Below, in pieces: positions 9,302 through 16,562 of a stretch of DNA of 64,000 nt. The translations under genes were made by a program, and so were the position numbers. Under the pieces are notes generated by a model that saw only the letters and a program-made list of their open reading frames with translations, had not been told where the DNA came from and made no database searches. Each line of letters opens with the position of its first letter. Position 1 is the first letter of the stretch. Source of the stretch: RH2-MAG17b sp050745265 (lineage in GTDB: Bacteria > Acidobacteriota > Terriglobia > UBA7540); contig JBOGKE010000027.1 of NCBI GenBank assembly GCA_050745265.1, positions 9,613-73,612 on the forward strand. Reading direction: 5' to 3'.

Positions 9302-9793
9302 GGCGGGCCATCAGCATCTTGACATTTGCGCCCAGGGCACCGCGGAAACGCCGACGGCCGCCGGCGTTCTGAAACCGCTCGCGTTGGAGCCTGCAACGCT
9401 CCGTATGGGAGGGTGACGCAAAACGGAATCCAGAAGACCATCCCCTCCCGCTTTGGGTCTCGGTCGCGAGGAGGAAATACATTCGCTGAGCCGAGATAAG
9501 GCGCGCTTCAGAGCCAACATACCACACTAGCAATCGCTTCGCCATCGCCGGGGCGATGTCGCAATGACATTCGGTTCAGCTAGATCTTTGTTGTATGAGG
9601 GCACGGCTTTACCCTTGCCGCAAATCGCGGCTAAAGAACGAGGCTTTAGCACCTGAGGACCTCAGCGGCCAGGGCCGCGATAATCAATAGTCGACAAACG
9701 GCACGACTAAAGCCGAACCCTGGTACACTGCCTTCGGGTTGCTCAGAATGACAACTCGAACGGCTTCCTGCAGCAACCTGCGAGGAGCCGCGC
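9302..9793. other. Non-coding stretch with palindromic repeats
   Basis: I see no convincing gene in these 492 bp. A short minus-strand frame of 83 codons (9294-9545) has low-complexity composition and overlaps the exosortase start. The stretch holds small GC-rich hairpins near 9345-9365 and a repeat unit at 9593-9728 related to copies at 18684-18816 and 53813-53913. A TTGCTCAGAATGACA segment (about 9737-9751) matches the end of the 18562-18906 unit. Exosortase and the upstream TPR gene are both on the minus strand, so promoter signals for exosortase should lie here, but none stands out. Confidence 0.6.
9593..9728. repeat. Palindromic repeat, AGGGCACGGCTT family
   Basis: The unit begins GTATGAGGGCACGGCTTTA and ends CTAAAGCCGAACCCTGGTAC, roughly its own reverse complement, with a central GAGGACCTCAGCGGC palindrome. 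The same arrangement is seen at 18684-18816 (better preserved) and 53813-53913. This copy looks decayed. Confidence 0.6.
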
Positions 9794-10723
9794 CTACTGC
9801 GCCAGCCGTAAGTCGATCCTGCTCGATGGGGCAAGTTCGGCCGTGCCGCTGGAATTCAGCGCGTACGGTATGCCCGTAGGATCGCGCGGAACTCCGCTCA
9901 AAATGCCCGCCGCGATCAGATCGTCAAACGAATGCGCCGCTCTGCCCTCGCGGTCTTTGTAAACGTTGAGGGCTGCGTCAAGCGACCGAATGTCCTCGGC
10001 GGCTTGGAGCGCCGCAAGATGCTCAAGCGCGCTCTGCCGTATCGCCTGATTGCCGGCGCTTCGATAGACCTCGCTCCAGAGCGCCTGGGAAGTTCGAAGC
10101 TCGCCTCCCTGGGTCGCGACCGACGCGGCGAGCGTCTTCATCCAGATGGGCGCGCCGGGGCGAGCGGCGCCGGCGCTGAAATCCTTGGCGGCGGCTCGAA
10201 AGTCGCGGAGATCCCAGTACTCGATGAATCCCAGGTCCTCCCAAAAGCGCCAATACTCAGGATTCGCGACCATGCCGCGCCGCAGGAGCTGCATGGCCTC
10301 TTCAGGGCGCCCGGCGCCGCCCGGCGGCTTTTCGGCGAGAAAAATCGCGCCGAAGCGGTAGGCGACAACGAGGTGCGGATCGAGGACGGTGGTCGCTTGA
10401 AGCAGCGATCCCAGCATCTCGAAATCCGAATGCCCCGCGAGACGGCTTCTGCCGTAGTATTGAACCACGCGCGTCCAATAGATATCGGCAAGAACGCCCT
10501 CGTACCCGAGGCTTAACTGCGGCAGCCATGCGCCCGAGGAAATGTACGAGGGTTGTGTGCTCGGATGTTGGGCTGCTGTCGCCGTGCCCGCCGCCCCCGC
10601 CAGCTTCCGCACCGCCGCCTGCGCGACGAGCGCGACGAGCACAAGCGCCACCAATCCTGTCTTGATCCTGGGGCGAGGCTTCGACTCCGGCGCCGTGCTC
10701 CTGGTTTCCGCACCCCCCGTCAT
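9794..10723 (-). CDS. Membrane-anchored TPR-like protein of an ABC transporter operon
   Basis: This 309-residue protein has one N-terminal membrane helix (about 22-42), then an extracytoplasmic helical region with TPR-like pairs (about 75-240, for example HLVVAYRFGAIFLAEKPPGG) and a C-terminal section including GRAAHSFDDLIAAGILSGVPRDPTG (spaced as in type II secretion pseudopilin C-terminal tails). I do not recognise a named family. Its start overlaps the permease stop by four bases (10720-10723), so it belongs to the ABC operon and probably works with that transporter outside the membrane. Confidence 0.75.
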   Translation of the reverse strand: MTGGAETRSTAPESKPRPRIKTGLVALVLVALVAQAAVRKLAGAAGTATAAQHPSTQPSYISSGAWLPQLSLGYEGVLADIYWTRVVQYYGRSRLAGHSDFEMLGSLLQATTVLDPHLVVAYRFGAIFLAEKPPGGAGRPEEAMQLLRRGMVANPEYWRFWEDLGFIEYWDLRDFRAAAKDFSAGAARPGAPIWMKTLAASVATQGGELRTSQALWSEVYRSAGNQAIRQSALEHLAALQAAEDIRSLDAALNVYKDREGRAAHSFDDLIAAGILSGVPRDPTGIPYALNSSGTAELAPSSRIDLRLAQ

Positions 10724-11517
10724 TGCAGCTCACGCTCCTCAAAGATCAGGATCGCGGCGCCCACCAGAATAGATGCGTACAACAGCGCGTAGAGCGACTC
10801 CGATGCCAGCACGTAGCCGGGAACGAACTTCCCGTGCGCGACGCGGGCAATCACGTTGAAGCCGCGAAAGTCCGGTAAAACGTAATACAGAAACGCGGTC
10901 AGATGGCTCATTGCCGCGCTGCCCGATTCATGGCCAAACCAGCGGATGTCCGCCAGGAGATTGCCGATCACGAACACACAAAACGTGAACAGCGCCGAAA
11001 GCGCCGGTGTCGAGATGCAGGAAAACAGAAGCGCGACGCCCACCACCAGCGCCAGCTCGAGAAGAATCAGATAAATCGCTTCGAGCGACCCGAGGTCCTC
11101 GCGTCCCAACCGGCGAGTGAGGAAAAAGAGCGCGCCATAGAACCCCGCCGCCATGATCGCCGTGTTGATCACGAGCGTCAGCAGCAGACCCAAATACTTG
11201 CCGAGGATGAATTCCCAGCGCGCGATGGGTTTGGACAGCACGTTGTAGAGCGTGCGCCGCTCGATCTCGCGCCAGACCAGGCTGATGCCGATGAAAATCG
11301 CGATCAGCACGCCGAAGATGGAGATTGCGCTGAGCCCGAAATTGACGAGCAGGATGCGCTCGATTCCCACCGAGATTTGCCCGAACAGAAGAGATGCGCC
11401 GATCAGCAGAACCGCGAAGACGATGAGGTTGTACAACACCTTGTCACGTACCGATTGCTTGAACGTGTGCAGCGTGATGGTGGAAACGCGGTGAAACGTG
11501 CTCATAATTCTGGTCAA
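10720..11517 (-). CDS. ABC-2 type transporter permease
   Basis: This 265-residue protein has about six membrane helices and the layout of ABC-2 permeases: helix 1 at about 20-45, the EIERRTLYNVLSKPIARWEFILGKYLG coupling region (about 86-112), and four later helices. Such permeases form exporters for lipids, polysaccharides, drugs or peptides; the substrate is unknown. It lies 118 bp downstream of the ATPase gene on the same strand, with a 51-bp palindromic repeat in the gap. The membrane TPR gene follows with a 4-bp overlap. Confidence 0.88.
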   Translation of the reverse strand: MTRIMSTFHRVSTITLHTFKQSVRDKVLYNLIVFAVLLIGASLLFGQISVGIERILLVNFGLSAISIFGVLIAIFIGISLVWREIERRTLYNVLSKPIARWEFILGKYLGLLLTLVINTAIMAAGFYGALFFLTRRLGREDLGSLEAIYLILLELALVVGVALLFSCISTPALSALFTFCVFVIGNLLADIRWFGHESGSAAMSHLTAFLYYVLPDFRGFNVIARVAHGKFVPGYVLASESLYALLYASILVGAAILIFEERELQ

Positions 11518-11526
11518 TGGCTTTCA

Positions 11527-11577
11527 GTAGCGCCGCCTTTCAGGACGGCACGTGCCGGGCGTAAAGCCCGGCGCTAC
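11527..11577. repeat. 51-bp palindromic repeat, GTAGCGCCGCC family
   Basis: This unit runs from GTAGCGCCGCCTTTCAGGAC to a GCCCGGCGCTAC end, with terminal inverted GTAGCGCC/GGCGCTAC and two internal hairpins. Its length equals the copy at 32671-32721. It sits inside the ABC operon between ATPase and permease genes, where a transcript hairpin could alter expression of downstream genes. Confidence 0.8.
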
Positions 11578-11635
11578 ATTTCAGCGGCGCTCCGCGGGCT
11601 GACTCTGTCGACGGATATCTGACCCCGGCCGCTCG

Positions 11636-12628
11636 TCAGCCCTTCCGCTCGTCGCCGACGCACTCGGGCGCGTTGGCAGCCGGCGGCGGAGCTCCGAGGC
11701 TTTGCCCAACGCCCATCTGAGCGAGGAAATAATCTTCGAGCGAGGATTTAACCGGATTGACGGAAACAATCCTGGCGCCGGCAGCTTGCGCCGCCTTGAG
11801 CAAAGAATCGATCTCGTGCTCAGCGGTGAATTCAAGCCTCACCTGGCGGCCCGCGGCGGATATAGCTCGGGCCAAGGGCCGTAATGCTTCGAGCGCGCGT
11901 GGCGTGGGATCGTCCAACACCATTTCCGTTGCCGAGACATCCAGGCGCAGGATCGACTGAAGGTCGCCGGCGCCGATCAGTTGGCCGCGGTTGAGGATGG
12001 CGACGCGGTCGCACAGCGCTTCGGCGTCGGAGAGAATATGCGTGGAGAAAAAAACCGTCTTGCCCTCTTTGCGAAGCGCGAGGATCAGGTTGCGAATCTC
12101 GCGTCGGCCAATCGGATCGAGTCCCGACATCGGCTCGTCCAGAAAAATCAGCTCCGGATCGTTGATCAGCGCTTGCGCGATGCCGAGCCGCTGAACCATC
12201 CCTTTGGAAAACTTCCGAACCGGCAAATCGCCGCTCTCCGCGAGGCCCACGCGCTCCAGCAGCTCGCCCGCGCGGCGCCGAAGCGCGCGCCGGTCAAGGC
12301 CAAACAGTTCACCCGCAAGAGCCATAACCTCGCGGGCGCTCAGGTGGTCGTAAAAGCTCGGATTTTCGGGGAGGTAGCCAAGACGCGCGTGAACACTGAG
12401 ATCGCTGAGATCGTGCCCGAGGATGCGCGCGCCTCCCGAAGTCGGGAAAATCAGCCGGAAAAGCAGCTTCAGAGTGGTGCTTTTGCCCGCGCCGTTCGGC
12501 CCGAGCAAGCCAAACGCCTCTCCGGCCTCTACCTTCAAGTTCAGCCGGTGGAGCGCCCTGCGCCGCCGCTTGCGCCAGAAGCCGATCCGGTATTCTTTCG
12601 TCAGATCGGTTGTTTCGAGGGCCAGCAT
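11636..12628 (-). CDS. ABC transporter ATP-binding protein
   Basis: This 330-residue ATPase has the Walker A motif GPNGAGKS (43-50), signature KFSKGMVQRLGIAQAL (about 139-154) and Walker B LIFLDEP (about 160-166), then STHILSDAE with the switch histidine. The C-terminal extension (about 220-330) is the regulatory domain common in ABC-2 exporter ATPases. It energises the permease encoded just downstream. The gene begins right after a composite palindromic element (12653-12804), which may hold or disrupt its promoter. Confidence 0.92.
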   Translation of the reverse strand: MLALETTDLTKEYRIGFWRKRRRRALHRLNLKVEAGEAFGLLGPNGAGKSTTLKLLFRLIFPTSGGARILGHDLSDLSVHARLGYLPENPSFYDHLSAREVMALAGELFGLDRRALRRRAGELLERVGLAESGDLPVRKFSKGMVQRLGIAQALINDPELIFLDEPMSGLDPIGRREIRNLILALRKEGKTVFFSTHILSDAEALCDRVAILNRGQLIGAGDLQSILRLDVSATEMVLDDPTPRALEALRPLARAISAAGRQVRLEFTAEHEIDSLLKAAQAAGARIVSVNPVKSSLEDYFLAQMGVGQSLGAPPPAANAPECVGDERKG

Positions 12629-12652
12629 ATTAAGGCCATTTTACGCCGGTTC

Positions 12653-12804
12653 GTAGCGCCCCCCTTGAGGGAAGTGGTAGCCACGGTCAGTGCTTTCCTG
12701 GCCGTGGTCTTTGGTCTCCGGAAGAGCCGACGGTAAATCAAACCGCAATTGACCGTGGCTACCACCTTGATGGCGGCAAGTGCCGGGCTGAAGCCCGGCG
12801 CTAC
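12653..12804. repeat. 51-bp repeat interrupted by a 92-bp palindromic element
   Basis: The left piece (12653-12673) begins GTAGCGCC and the right piece (12766-12804) ends GCCCGGCGCTAC, as in intact 51-bp units at 11527-11577 and 32671-32721. Between them lies a 92-bp element with ends GTGGTAGCCACGGTCA and TTGACCGTGGCTACCAC. Aligned to the intact unit, the left piece covers positions 1-21 and the right 12-51, so about 10 bases are present twice (CTTGAGGGAA and CTTGATGGCG). This looks like an insertion with a target duplication that has since diverged. Confidence 0.7.
12674..12765. repeat. 92-bp double-hairpin element, copy A
   Basis: The ends are inverted (GTGGTAGCCACGGTCA and TTGACCGTGGCTACCAC) and each half can form its own hairpin around CCACGGTCA. 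Copies B and C lie at 13673-13765 and 16466-16558. No open reading frame is shared by the copies, so the element would need to be moved in trans. Confidence 0.85.
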
Positions 12805-12842
12805 TCCCAAAAAAGAGAAACCGGGGAAGCAAGCTTCCCCGG
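12805..12842 (-). terminator. Rho-independent terminator of the pilin-like gene
   Basis: Read on the minus strand, the perfect 10-bp stem CCGGGGAAGC/GCTTCCCCGG with a two-base loop is followed by TTTCTCTTTTTTGGG. It begins 38 bp after the pilin stop codon. This is the clearest intrinsic terminator in the window. Confidence 0.85.
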
Positions 12843-12879
12843 CATAGGACGCGCACAATCAGGAACGTGTCACCGGATA

Positions 12880-13383
12880 TTAGCCGCCGATCGGTGAGTC
12901 GGACGCAGTGGCGGCACCCGCCGTGTTGAAGCGAATGACGACCGACTGATCCGTGAAGTAGCCGTTCTGGCCCGTCTGTCCGAGCGATTCAGGAGCGGCC
13001 GTCACGGTGTAGGTTGGAATCTGGGTGCCTACGATTGTCCCGGCGGCATAGGTCATCGTATAGCCCGACTTCGTGCTGGTATCGCCGCCCGCCGCGCCGG
13101 CCAGCGTCTGATCAATCAAGCAGGCGCCCGTCGCGGTCGGATTGGTGGTGCCGCTGCAAGTGCCGCCCAGATCGCCGAGATGGGCGCTGAAACCGATGTT
13201 GTAAGTGGTGGTGTAAGCGACTTCAGCCGTATCGATTGCTTTCAGCGATCCCACAGCCGACGCCTGATTGGCCGCGATCCGTGAGCGGAGCAGGTTCGGA
13301 ATCGCAATGGCCGCGATGATGAGAATGATCGCAACGACGATCAGAAGCTCGATCAGCGAAAAACCTTTAGCAGTCCTCTTCAT
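12880..13383 (-). CDS. Type IV pilin-like protein (prepilin N terminus)
   Basis: This 167-residue protein has a classic class III signal: MKRTAKG, then FSLIELLIVVAIILIIAAIA, cleaved after Gly7, with Phe at +1 and Glu at +5. The hydrophobic helix (8-30) is followed by an alpha-helical spine and a small C-terminal globular domain (about 55-167) with two cysteines. Major pilins and pseudopilins share this layout, so it may be a pilus or secretion-system subunit. No pilus assembly genes lie nearby. AGGAAGG precedes the ATG, a sigma-54-like promoter lies upstream and a strong terminator follows, so it is a single-gene transcript that is probably highly expressed. Confidence 0.88.
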   Translation of the reverse strand: MKRTAKGFSLIELLIVVAIILIIAAIAIPNLLRSRIAANQASAVGSLKAIDTAEVAYTTTYNIGFSAHLGDLGGTCSGTTNPTATGACLIDQTLAGAAGGDTSTKSGYTMTYAAGTIVGTQIPTYTVTAAPESLGQTGQNGYFTDQSVVIRFNTAGAATASDSPIGG

Positions 13384-13446
13384 TTGTAATCCTTCCTCTT
13401 AGCGAAGTTCCATTCGCATCCCAGCGTGAATGGCACACTCAGCAAG

Positions 13447-13462
13447 AGCAACCTGCGCGCCA
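13447..13462 (-). promoter_or_regulatory. Sigma-54-type -24/-12 promoter of the pilin gene
   Basis: On the minus strand the bases read TGGCGCGCAGGTTGCT, against the consensus TGGCACG-N4-TTGCW. The invariant GG (-24) and GC (-12) dinucleotides have the required ten-base gap. The predicted transcript start is near 13437, giving a leader of about 54 bases. Sigma-54 control of pilin genes is well known in other phyla. Confidence 0.65.
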
Positions 13463-13663
13463 AACCGCCAAAGATGAGAATACCCTTACCCGGAAGCTAA
13501 CGGCAACTTCCTCTTTGGCTTACTGGGGCCGCAAACTGTGTGAGAGAAGCGCACCGCATTAGGGCCCGGTAATCATGCCCATTTTTGTCAGCGCGACGTG
13601 CCGCAACGGGGCACGCCAGCCCACCGCGTGGCGCGCTCCGATCGCGTGTTACACTCACTAGTT

Positions 13664-13782
13664 CAGAGACAAGTGGTAGCCACGGTCAGTGCTTTCCTGA
13701 CCGTGGGTTTTGGACCTGCGGAACGGGCCACGGTCAATCGAACAACGATTGGCCGTGGCTACCATTACCACTCTTGTCTCTG
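13664..13782. repeat. 92-bp double-hairpin element, copy B, in a longer palindrome
   Basis: The core (13673-13765) carries a perfect left hairpin CCACGGTCAG/CTGACCGTGG and a right hairpin CCACGGTCAATCG/CGATTGGCCGTGG. The core is further enclosed by CAGAGACAAG (13664-13673) and CTTGTCTCTG (13773-13782). The structure ends five bases before the GTPase ATG at 13788. A translated frame can be drawn through it (from 13710), but those codons come from the repeat and are not part of the protein family. Confidence 0.8.
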
Positions 13783-13787
13783 CTCTT

Positions 13788-14852
13788 ATGTTGAGAATCG
13801 GCATCATGGGGATGGCCCAGGCGGGGAAGACCACCTTCTTCCGCATTGTGACCAAGGCGCACGGGGCCGCGCTCGCGGTGAGCCGGTCCGAAACGCATAT
13901 GGCGGTGGTCTCGGTGCCCGATGCTCGCCTGGACCGCCTCAGTCAGATTTTCCAGCCTCGAAAAACGGTTCATGCCGGCGTGGAGTATCTCGACACGCCG
14001 GGCAGCGCGATCGATCTTCTGCGGAAAGGCCCGCAGAGCCAAACGTTGCGGGAAGTTCAGGCGGTCGCGCAGGTGGTGAAATCTTTCGGCGAAGATTCGT
14101 CGCCCGCCACGATGGCGCGCGATATCGAAAGCGTGGAGCTCGAGATGATCCTGTCGGATCTTGCCGTGGCCGAAAAGCGGCTCGAGCGTCTGGAGAAAGA
14201 AACGAAGAAGCAGAAGAATCCCGGACTCGATCTAGAGCTCGAAGCGCTCAAGACCGCGAAAGCCTCGCTCGATAAGCAGGTTCCGCTCCGTGAGCTGGCG
14301 CTTGCGCCCGAACAGGAGCGAGCTCTGCGCGGCTTCACGTTCCTTTCCCAGAAGCCGATGCTGTACATCCTGAACCTTGATGAAAAGGACGCAGCGCGCG
14401 CAAACGCCGCCGAAGAGTACGCCGCGAGCGCGGTCCTGAAGCCGCGGCCGCAGACGCTGGTCTCGGCGGTGTGCGGCACGGTCGAGATGGAGCTCGCGGA
14501 ACTCAGCGAGCCCGAAGAGTTCATGGCCGCCTACGGGATCGAAGAATCCGCGCTCGCGCGTATCATCCGCTCGGGCTACCGACTGCTGGGCCTGATCTCG
14601 TTTTTTACCGTGGGCGATGACGAATGCCGGGCCTGGACCATTCGCTCGGGAGCGACGGCGCTCGAGGCGGCGGGAGAAATTCATACCGACATTCAGCGGG
14701 GATTCATTCGTGCTGAAGTGGTGAGCTACGACGATCTGCTCGACACGGGCGGCAGCCTCGCCGAGGCGCGCAACCGCGGCCGCCTTCGCCTGGAGGGGAA
14801 AGAGTACGTCGTGCGGGACGGCGAGATCGTCCACTTCCGGCACTCGGGGTAG
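13788..14852 (+). CDS. ychF: YchF-type (DUF933) GTPase/ATPase
   Basis: From the ATG at 13788 the protein has 354 residues. The P-loop GMAQAGKT is at 8-15, the G3 motif DTPG follows in YLDTPGSA, a coiled coil spans about 125-175, and NLDE replaces the usual NKxD, as in YchF, which prefers ATP. The C-terminal TGS/DUF933 domain has FFTVGDDECRAWTIRSG and the ending LRLEGKEYVVRDGEIVHFR. YchF proteins bind ribosomes and act in stress responses. The N-terminal sequence and QAGKTT loop fit a divergent branch, so it may be a paralogue and not the only YchF. No ribosome binding site is visible; a palindromic repeat abuts the start. Confidence 0.85.
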   Translation: MLRIGIMGMAQAGKTTFFRIVTKAHGAALAVSRSETHMAVVSVPDARLDRLSQIFQPRKTVHAGVEYLDTPGSAIDLLRKGPQSQTLREVQAVAQVVKSFGEDSSPATMARDIESVELEMILSDLAVAEKRLERLEKETKKQKNPGLDLELEALKTAKASLDKQVPLRELALAPEQERALRGFTFLSQKPMLYILNLDEKDAARANAAEEYAASAVLKPRPQTLVSAVCGTVEMELAELSEPEEFMAAYGIEESALARIIRSGYRLLGLISFFTVGDDECRAWTIRSGATALEAAGEIHTDIQRGFIRAEVVSYDDLLDTGGSLAEARNRGRLRLEGKEYVVRDGEIVHFRHSG

Positions 14853-14940
14853 TTAGAGAACAGGGAACAGGGGGCAGGGAACAGGAATTTCTCTGTTCGC
14901 TGTTCCCTACTCCCTATTCCCTATTCCCTGTTCCCTATTC
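14853..14940. repeat. Low-complexity GGGAACAGG / TTCCCTATTCC repeat
   Basis: This 88-bp gap contains AGGGAACAGGGGGCAGGGAA on the left and repeated TTCCCTATTC units on the right, forming one large imperfect palindrome. A shorter related piece, GGAACAGGGGAACAGGGAAC, lies after the ZIP gene (about 15674-15693), so the ZIP gene is bracketed by this repeat. Confidence 0.75.
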
Positions 14941-15666
14941 ATGTCCCCGATCATCCTCAGCCTCATTTTGGGCGTTGTCGCCGGCGTGGCGAACCTCGCG
15001 GGCGGAGTGATCGTATATGCGCGACCCTGGAGCCGGACGTTCCTGGAATATTTCATTGCCGTGGGATCCGGCTTCATGCTGGCGACGGCGCTGGTTGAGA
15101 TGGCGCCGGAGAGCATTCGCCTCGCTCCGAAAGCCGGGCCGGTTCTTATTCTCGCTGGCTATCTGATCGTTCACTTTTTCGAGCATTCCTGGCCGGCCCA
15201 TTTCCATTTTGGCGAAGAAACGCATCCCGACGCATTCGTGAATCAGCGCGTGGCCTATACCGCGCTCGGCGGCCTGCTGATTCACACCTTTTTCGACGGT
15301 GTCGCCATTGCGTCCGGGTTTCTGATTTCGGTATGGCTCGGCACGGTAATTTTCGGCGCGGTCATCCTGCACAACATCCCGGAAGGTTTCACCATGGGTT
15401 CCATCATGCTGGCGGCGCGAAAGAGCCGCGCGGCGGGGCTTCTCGCGGTTACGGCGCTGGGCATCTCGCGCCTTGCGGGCATCGCGGTGATGGCGGCGCT
15501 CCGAAGCCGCGTGGAATACGGCCTCGCGCTCTCCGCCGGGGTAACGCTCTACGTGGCGGCCTCCGACCTGATTCCCGAAGTGAACCGCCGGCCGGGATTG
15601 CGCATCGCGCTCGCGGTGGCCGCCGGCGTCGTGCTAGTGGTCGCGCTTCGGCTCGCATTCGTCTAG
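14941..15666 (+). CDS. ZIP family divalent metal transporter
   Basis: This 241-residue membrane protein has seven to eight helices and the ZIP metal-binding motifs in helices IV and V: LIHTFFDGVAIASGF (about 105-119) and HNIPEGFTMGSI (about 145-156), with a histidine-containing loop FHFGEETHPD between helices III and IV. ZIP carriers bring zinc, iron or manganese into the cytoplasm. The ATG follows the low-complexity repeat directly and no clear ribosome binding site is seen. It lies downstream of the YchF gene on the same strand. Confidence 0.9.
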   Translation: MSPIILSLILGVVAGVANLAGGVIVYARPWSRTFLEYFIAVGSGFMLATALVEMAPESIRLAPKAGPVLILAGYLIVHFFEHSWPAHFHFGEETHPDAFVNQRVAYTALGGLLIHTFFDGVAIASGFLISVWLGTVIFGAVILHNIPEGFTMGSIMLAARKSRAAGLLAVTALGISRLAGIAVMAALRSRVEYGLALSAGVTLYVAASDLIPEVNRRPGLRIALAVAAGVVLVVALRLAFV

Positions 15667-15758
15667 GGACCAGAGGAACAGGGGAACAGGGAACGGGGCT
15701 CGGACCCGTTTTGACGAATGGCTGTCAATCGAGAAAATGCTTCACGCCCGACTCCGCG

Positions 15759-16376
15759 CTACCCGGTATGTGAGGCTGCGCACGCGAGCTCGCGCCAGTC
15801 CGGCTTCTCAAGCTTCCAGTCCGACTGAACCACGCCGCGCTCCGTCGTGTTCACCAGCCGCACGGTTTCGTACCGTTTCGCCTTCAAGTCGTAAACTTCG
15901 CACGTGTCATACGGCTTCGAGTAGATGTGCAAGGTGACGGCGCGGCTGCCGAACGAGCGCGGATTGGCCACCAGGTGAATCGGCTCCGCTGGATCCACCT
16001 CAGCCGGATTTCCAGCGTCAATGGTGTAGTGAGTGCTCGACGCAAGCTCGCAAAAGCCGGCCGAAGCGTCTTGGCGCAGCAACTTGAAATTGTGGACCTG
16101 CACTTTTCCGCAGGCGATGGCCATCCAGCAACTCTGGTTGCAATGATTGTGGATCGGGCTTTGCTGCCCCGGTTCCCAGCAGAGAGCCAGGAGGTCGAAC
16201 AGCGGCGTGCGCTCGATCAGATTTCGTGTGTAATGCTCGTGCGAAAAATAGAGGTAAGGCGAAAGGCTTTCGGGAGTGACCGGATTGCGGCGGAGGAAAT
16301 CAAGAACGTTCTGATGCGTGAATTCGCGCTCGGGAATGGCCGAGAACTGCTCTACGAACGCGTTAAGGTCTGCCAT
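15759..16376 (-). CDS. cdo: Cysteine dioxygenase
   Basis: This 205-residue cupin protein has the iron ligands of type I cysteine dioxygenase: His76 and His78 in SPIHNHCNQSCWM and a third histidine at about 134 in EPIHLVANP. Cys83 occupies the position of the cysteine that crosslinks to tyrosine in animal enzymes; whether a partner tyrosine exists was not established. The enzyme oxidises cysteine to cysteine sulfinate, feeding sulfur and carbon catabolism. Close relatives can act on other thiols such as mercaptopropionate. It follows the APC permease on the same strand after 186 bp, so the permease may supply its substrate. Confidence 0.85.
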   Translation of the reverse strand: MADLNAFVEQFSAIPEREFTHQNVLDFLRRNPVTPESLSPYLYFSHEHYTRNLIERTPLFDLLALCWEPGQQSPIHNHCNQSCWMAIACGKVQVHNFKLLRQDASAGFCELASSTHYTIDAGNPAEVDPAEPIHLVANPRSFGSRAVTLHIYSKPYDTCEVYDLKAKRYETVRLVNTTERGVVQSDWKLEKPDWRELACAASHTG

Positions 16377-16465
16377 ACTGCGAACGTGGCAGAACGAACT
16401 GCGAATGTCAAGCGCGGGGGCCCGAATTGCGCCGCGACCGGCGAGATGAACCTGCGTGGCAAGAC

Positions 16466-16558
16466 GCGGTAGCCACGGTCTGTGCTTTCGTGACCGTGGG
16501 TATTTCTTCGGCGGAAGCGCCCACGGTCAATCAAACAGCGATTGACCGTGGCTACCAC
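16466..16558. repeat. 92-bp double-hairpin element, copy C
   Basis: This copy starts GCGGTAGCCACGGTC and ends TTGACCGTGGCTACCAC. The right hairpin CCACGGTCAATC/GATTGACCGTGG is perfect. It lies four bases from the stop of the APC permease and upstream of the cysteine dioxygenase start, so it would be transcribed if the two genes form an operon. Confidence 0.85.
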
Positions 16559-16562
16559 TGCA

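Larger units (their letters stand above)
13384..13787. other. Intergenic region between pilin and YchF-type GTPase
   Basis: This 404-bp region separates two divergent genes. It holds the pilin ribosome site and sigma-54-like promoter (13384-13462) and, next to the GTPase, copy B of the 92-bp element. Between about 13465 and 13660 I see no gene or clear signal. Confidence 0.6.

Noticed and set aside
9294..9545. An 83-codon minus-strand frame before the exosortase gene
   Set aside because: The composition is low-complexity arginine-rich and it overlaps the exosortase start; no ribosome site or family match is seen.
13710..13787. N-terminal extension of the YchF-type GTPase
   Set aside because: These 26 codons are encoded by the palindromic repeat; the conserved start LRIGIMG begins at 13788.
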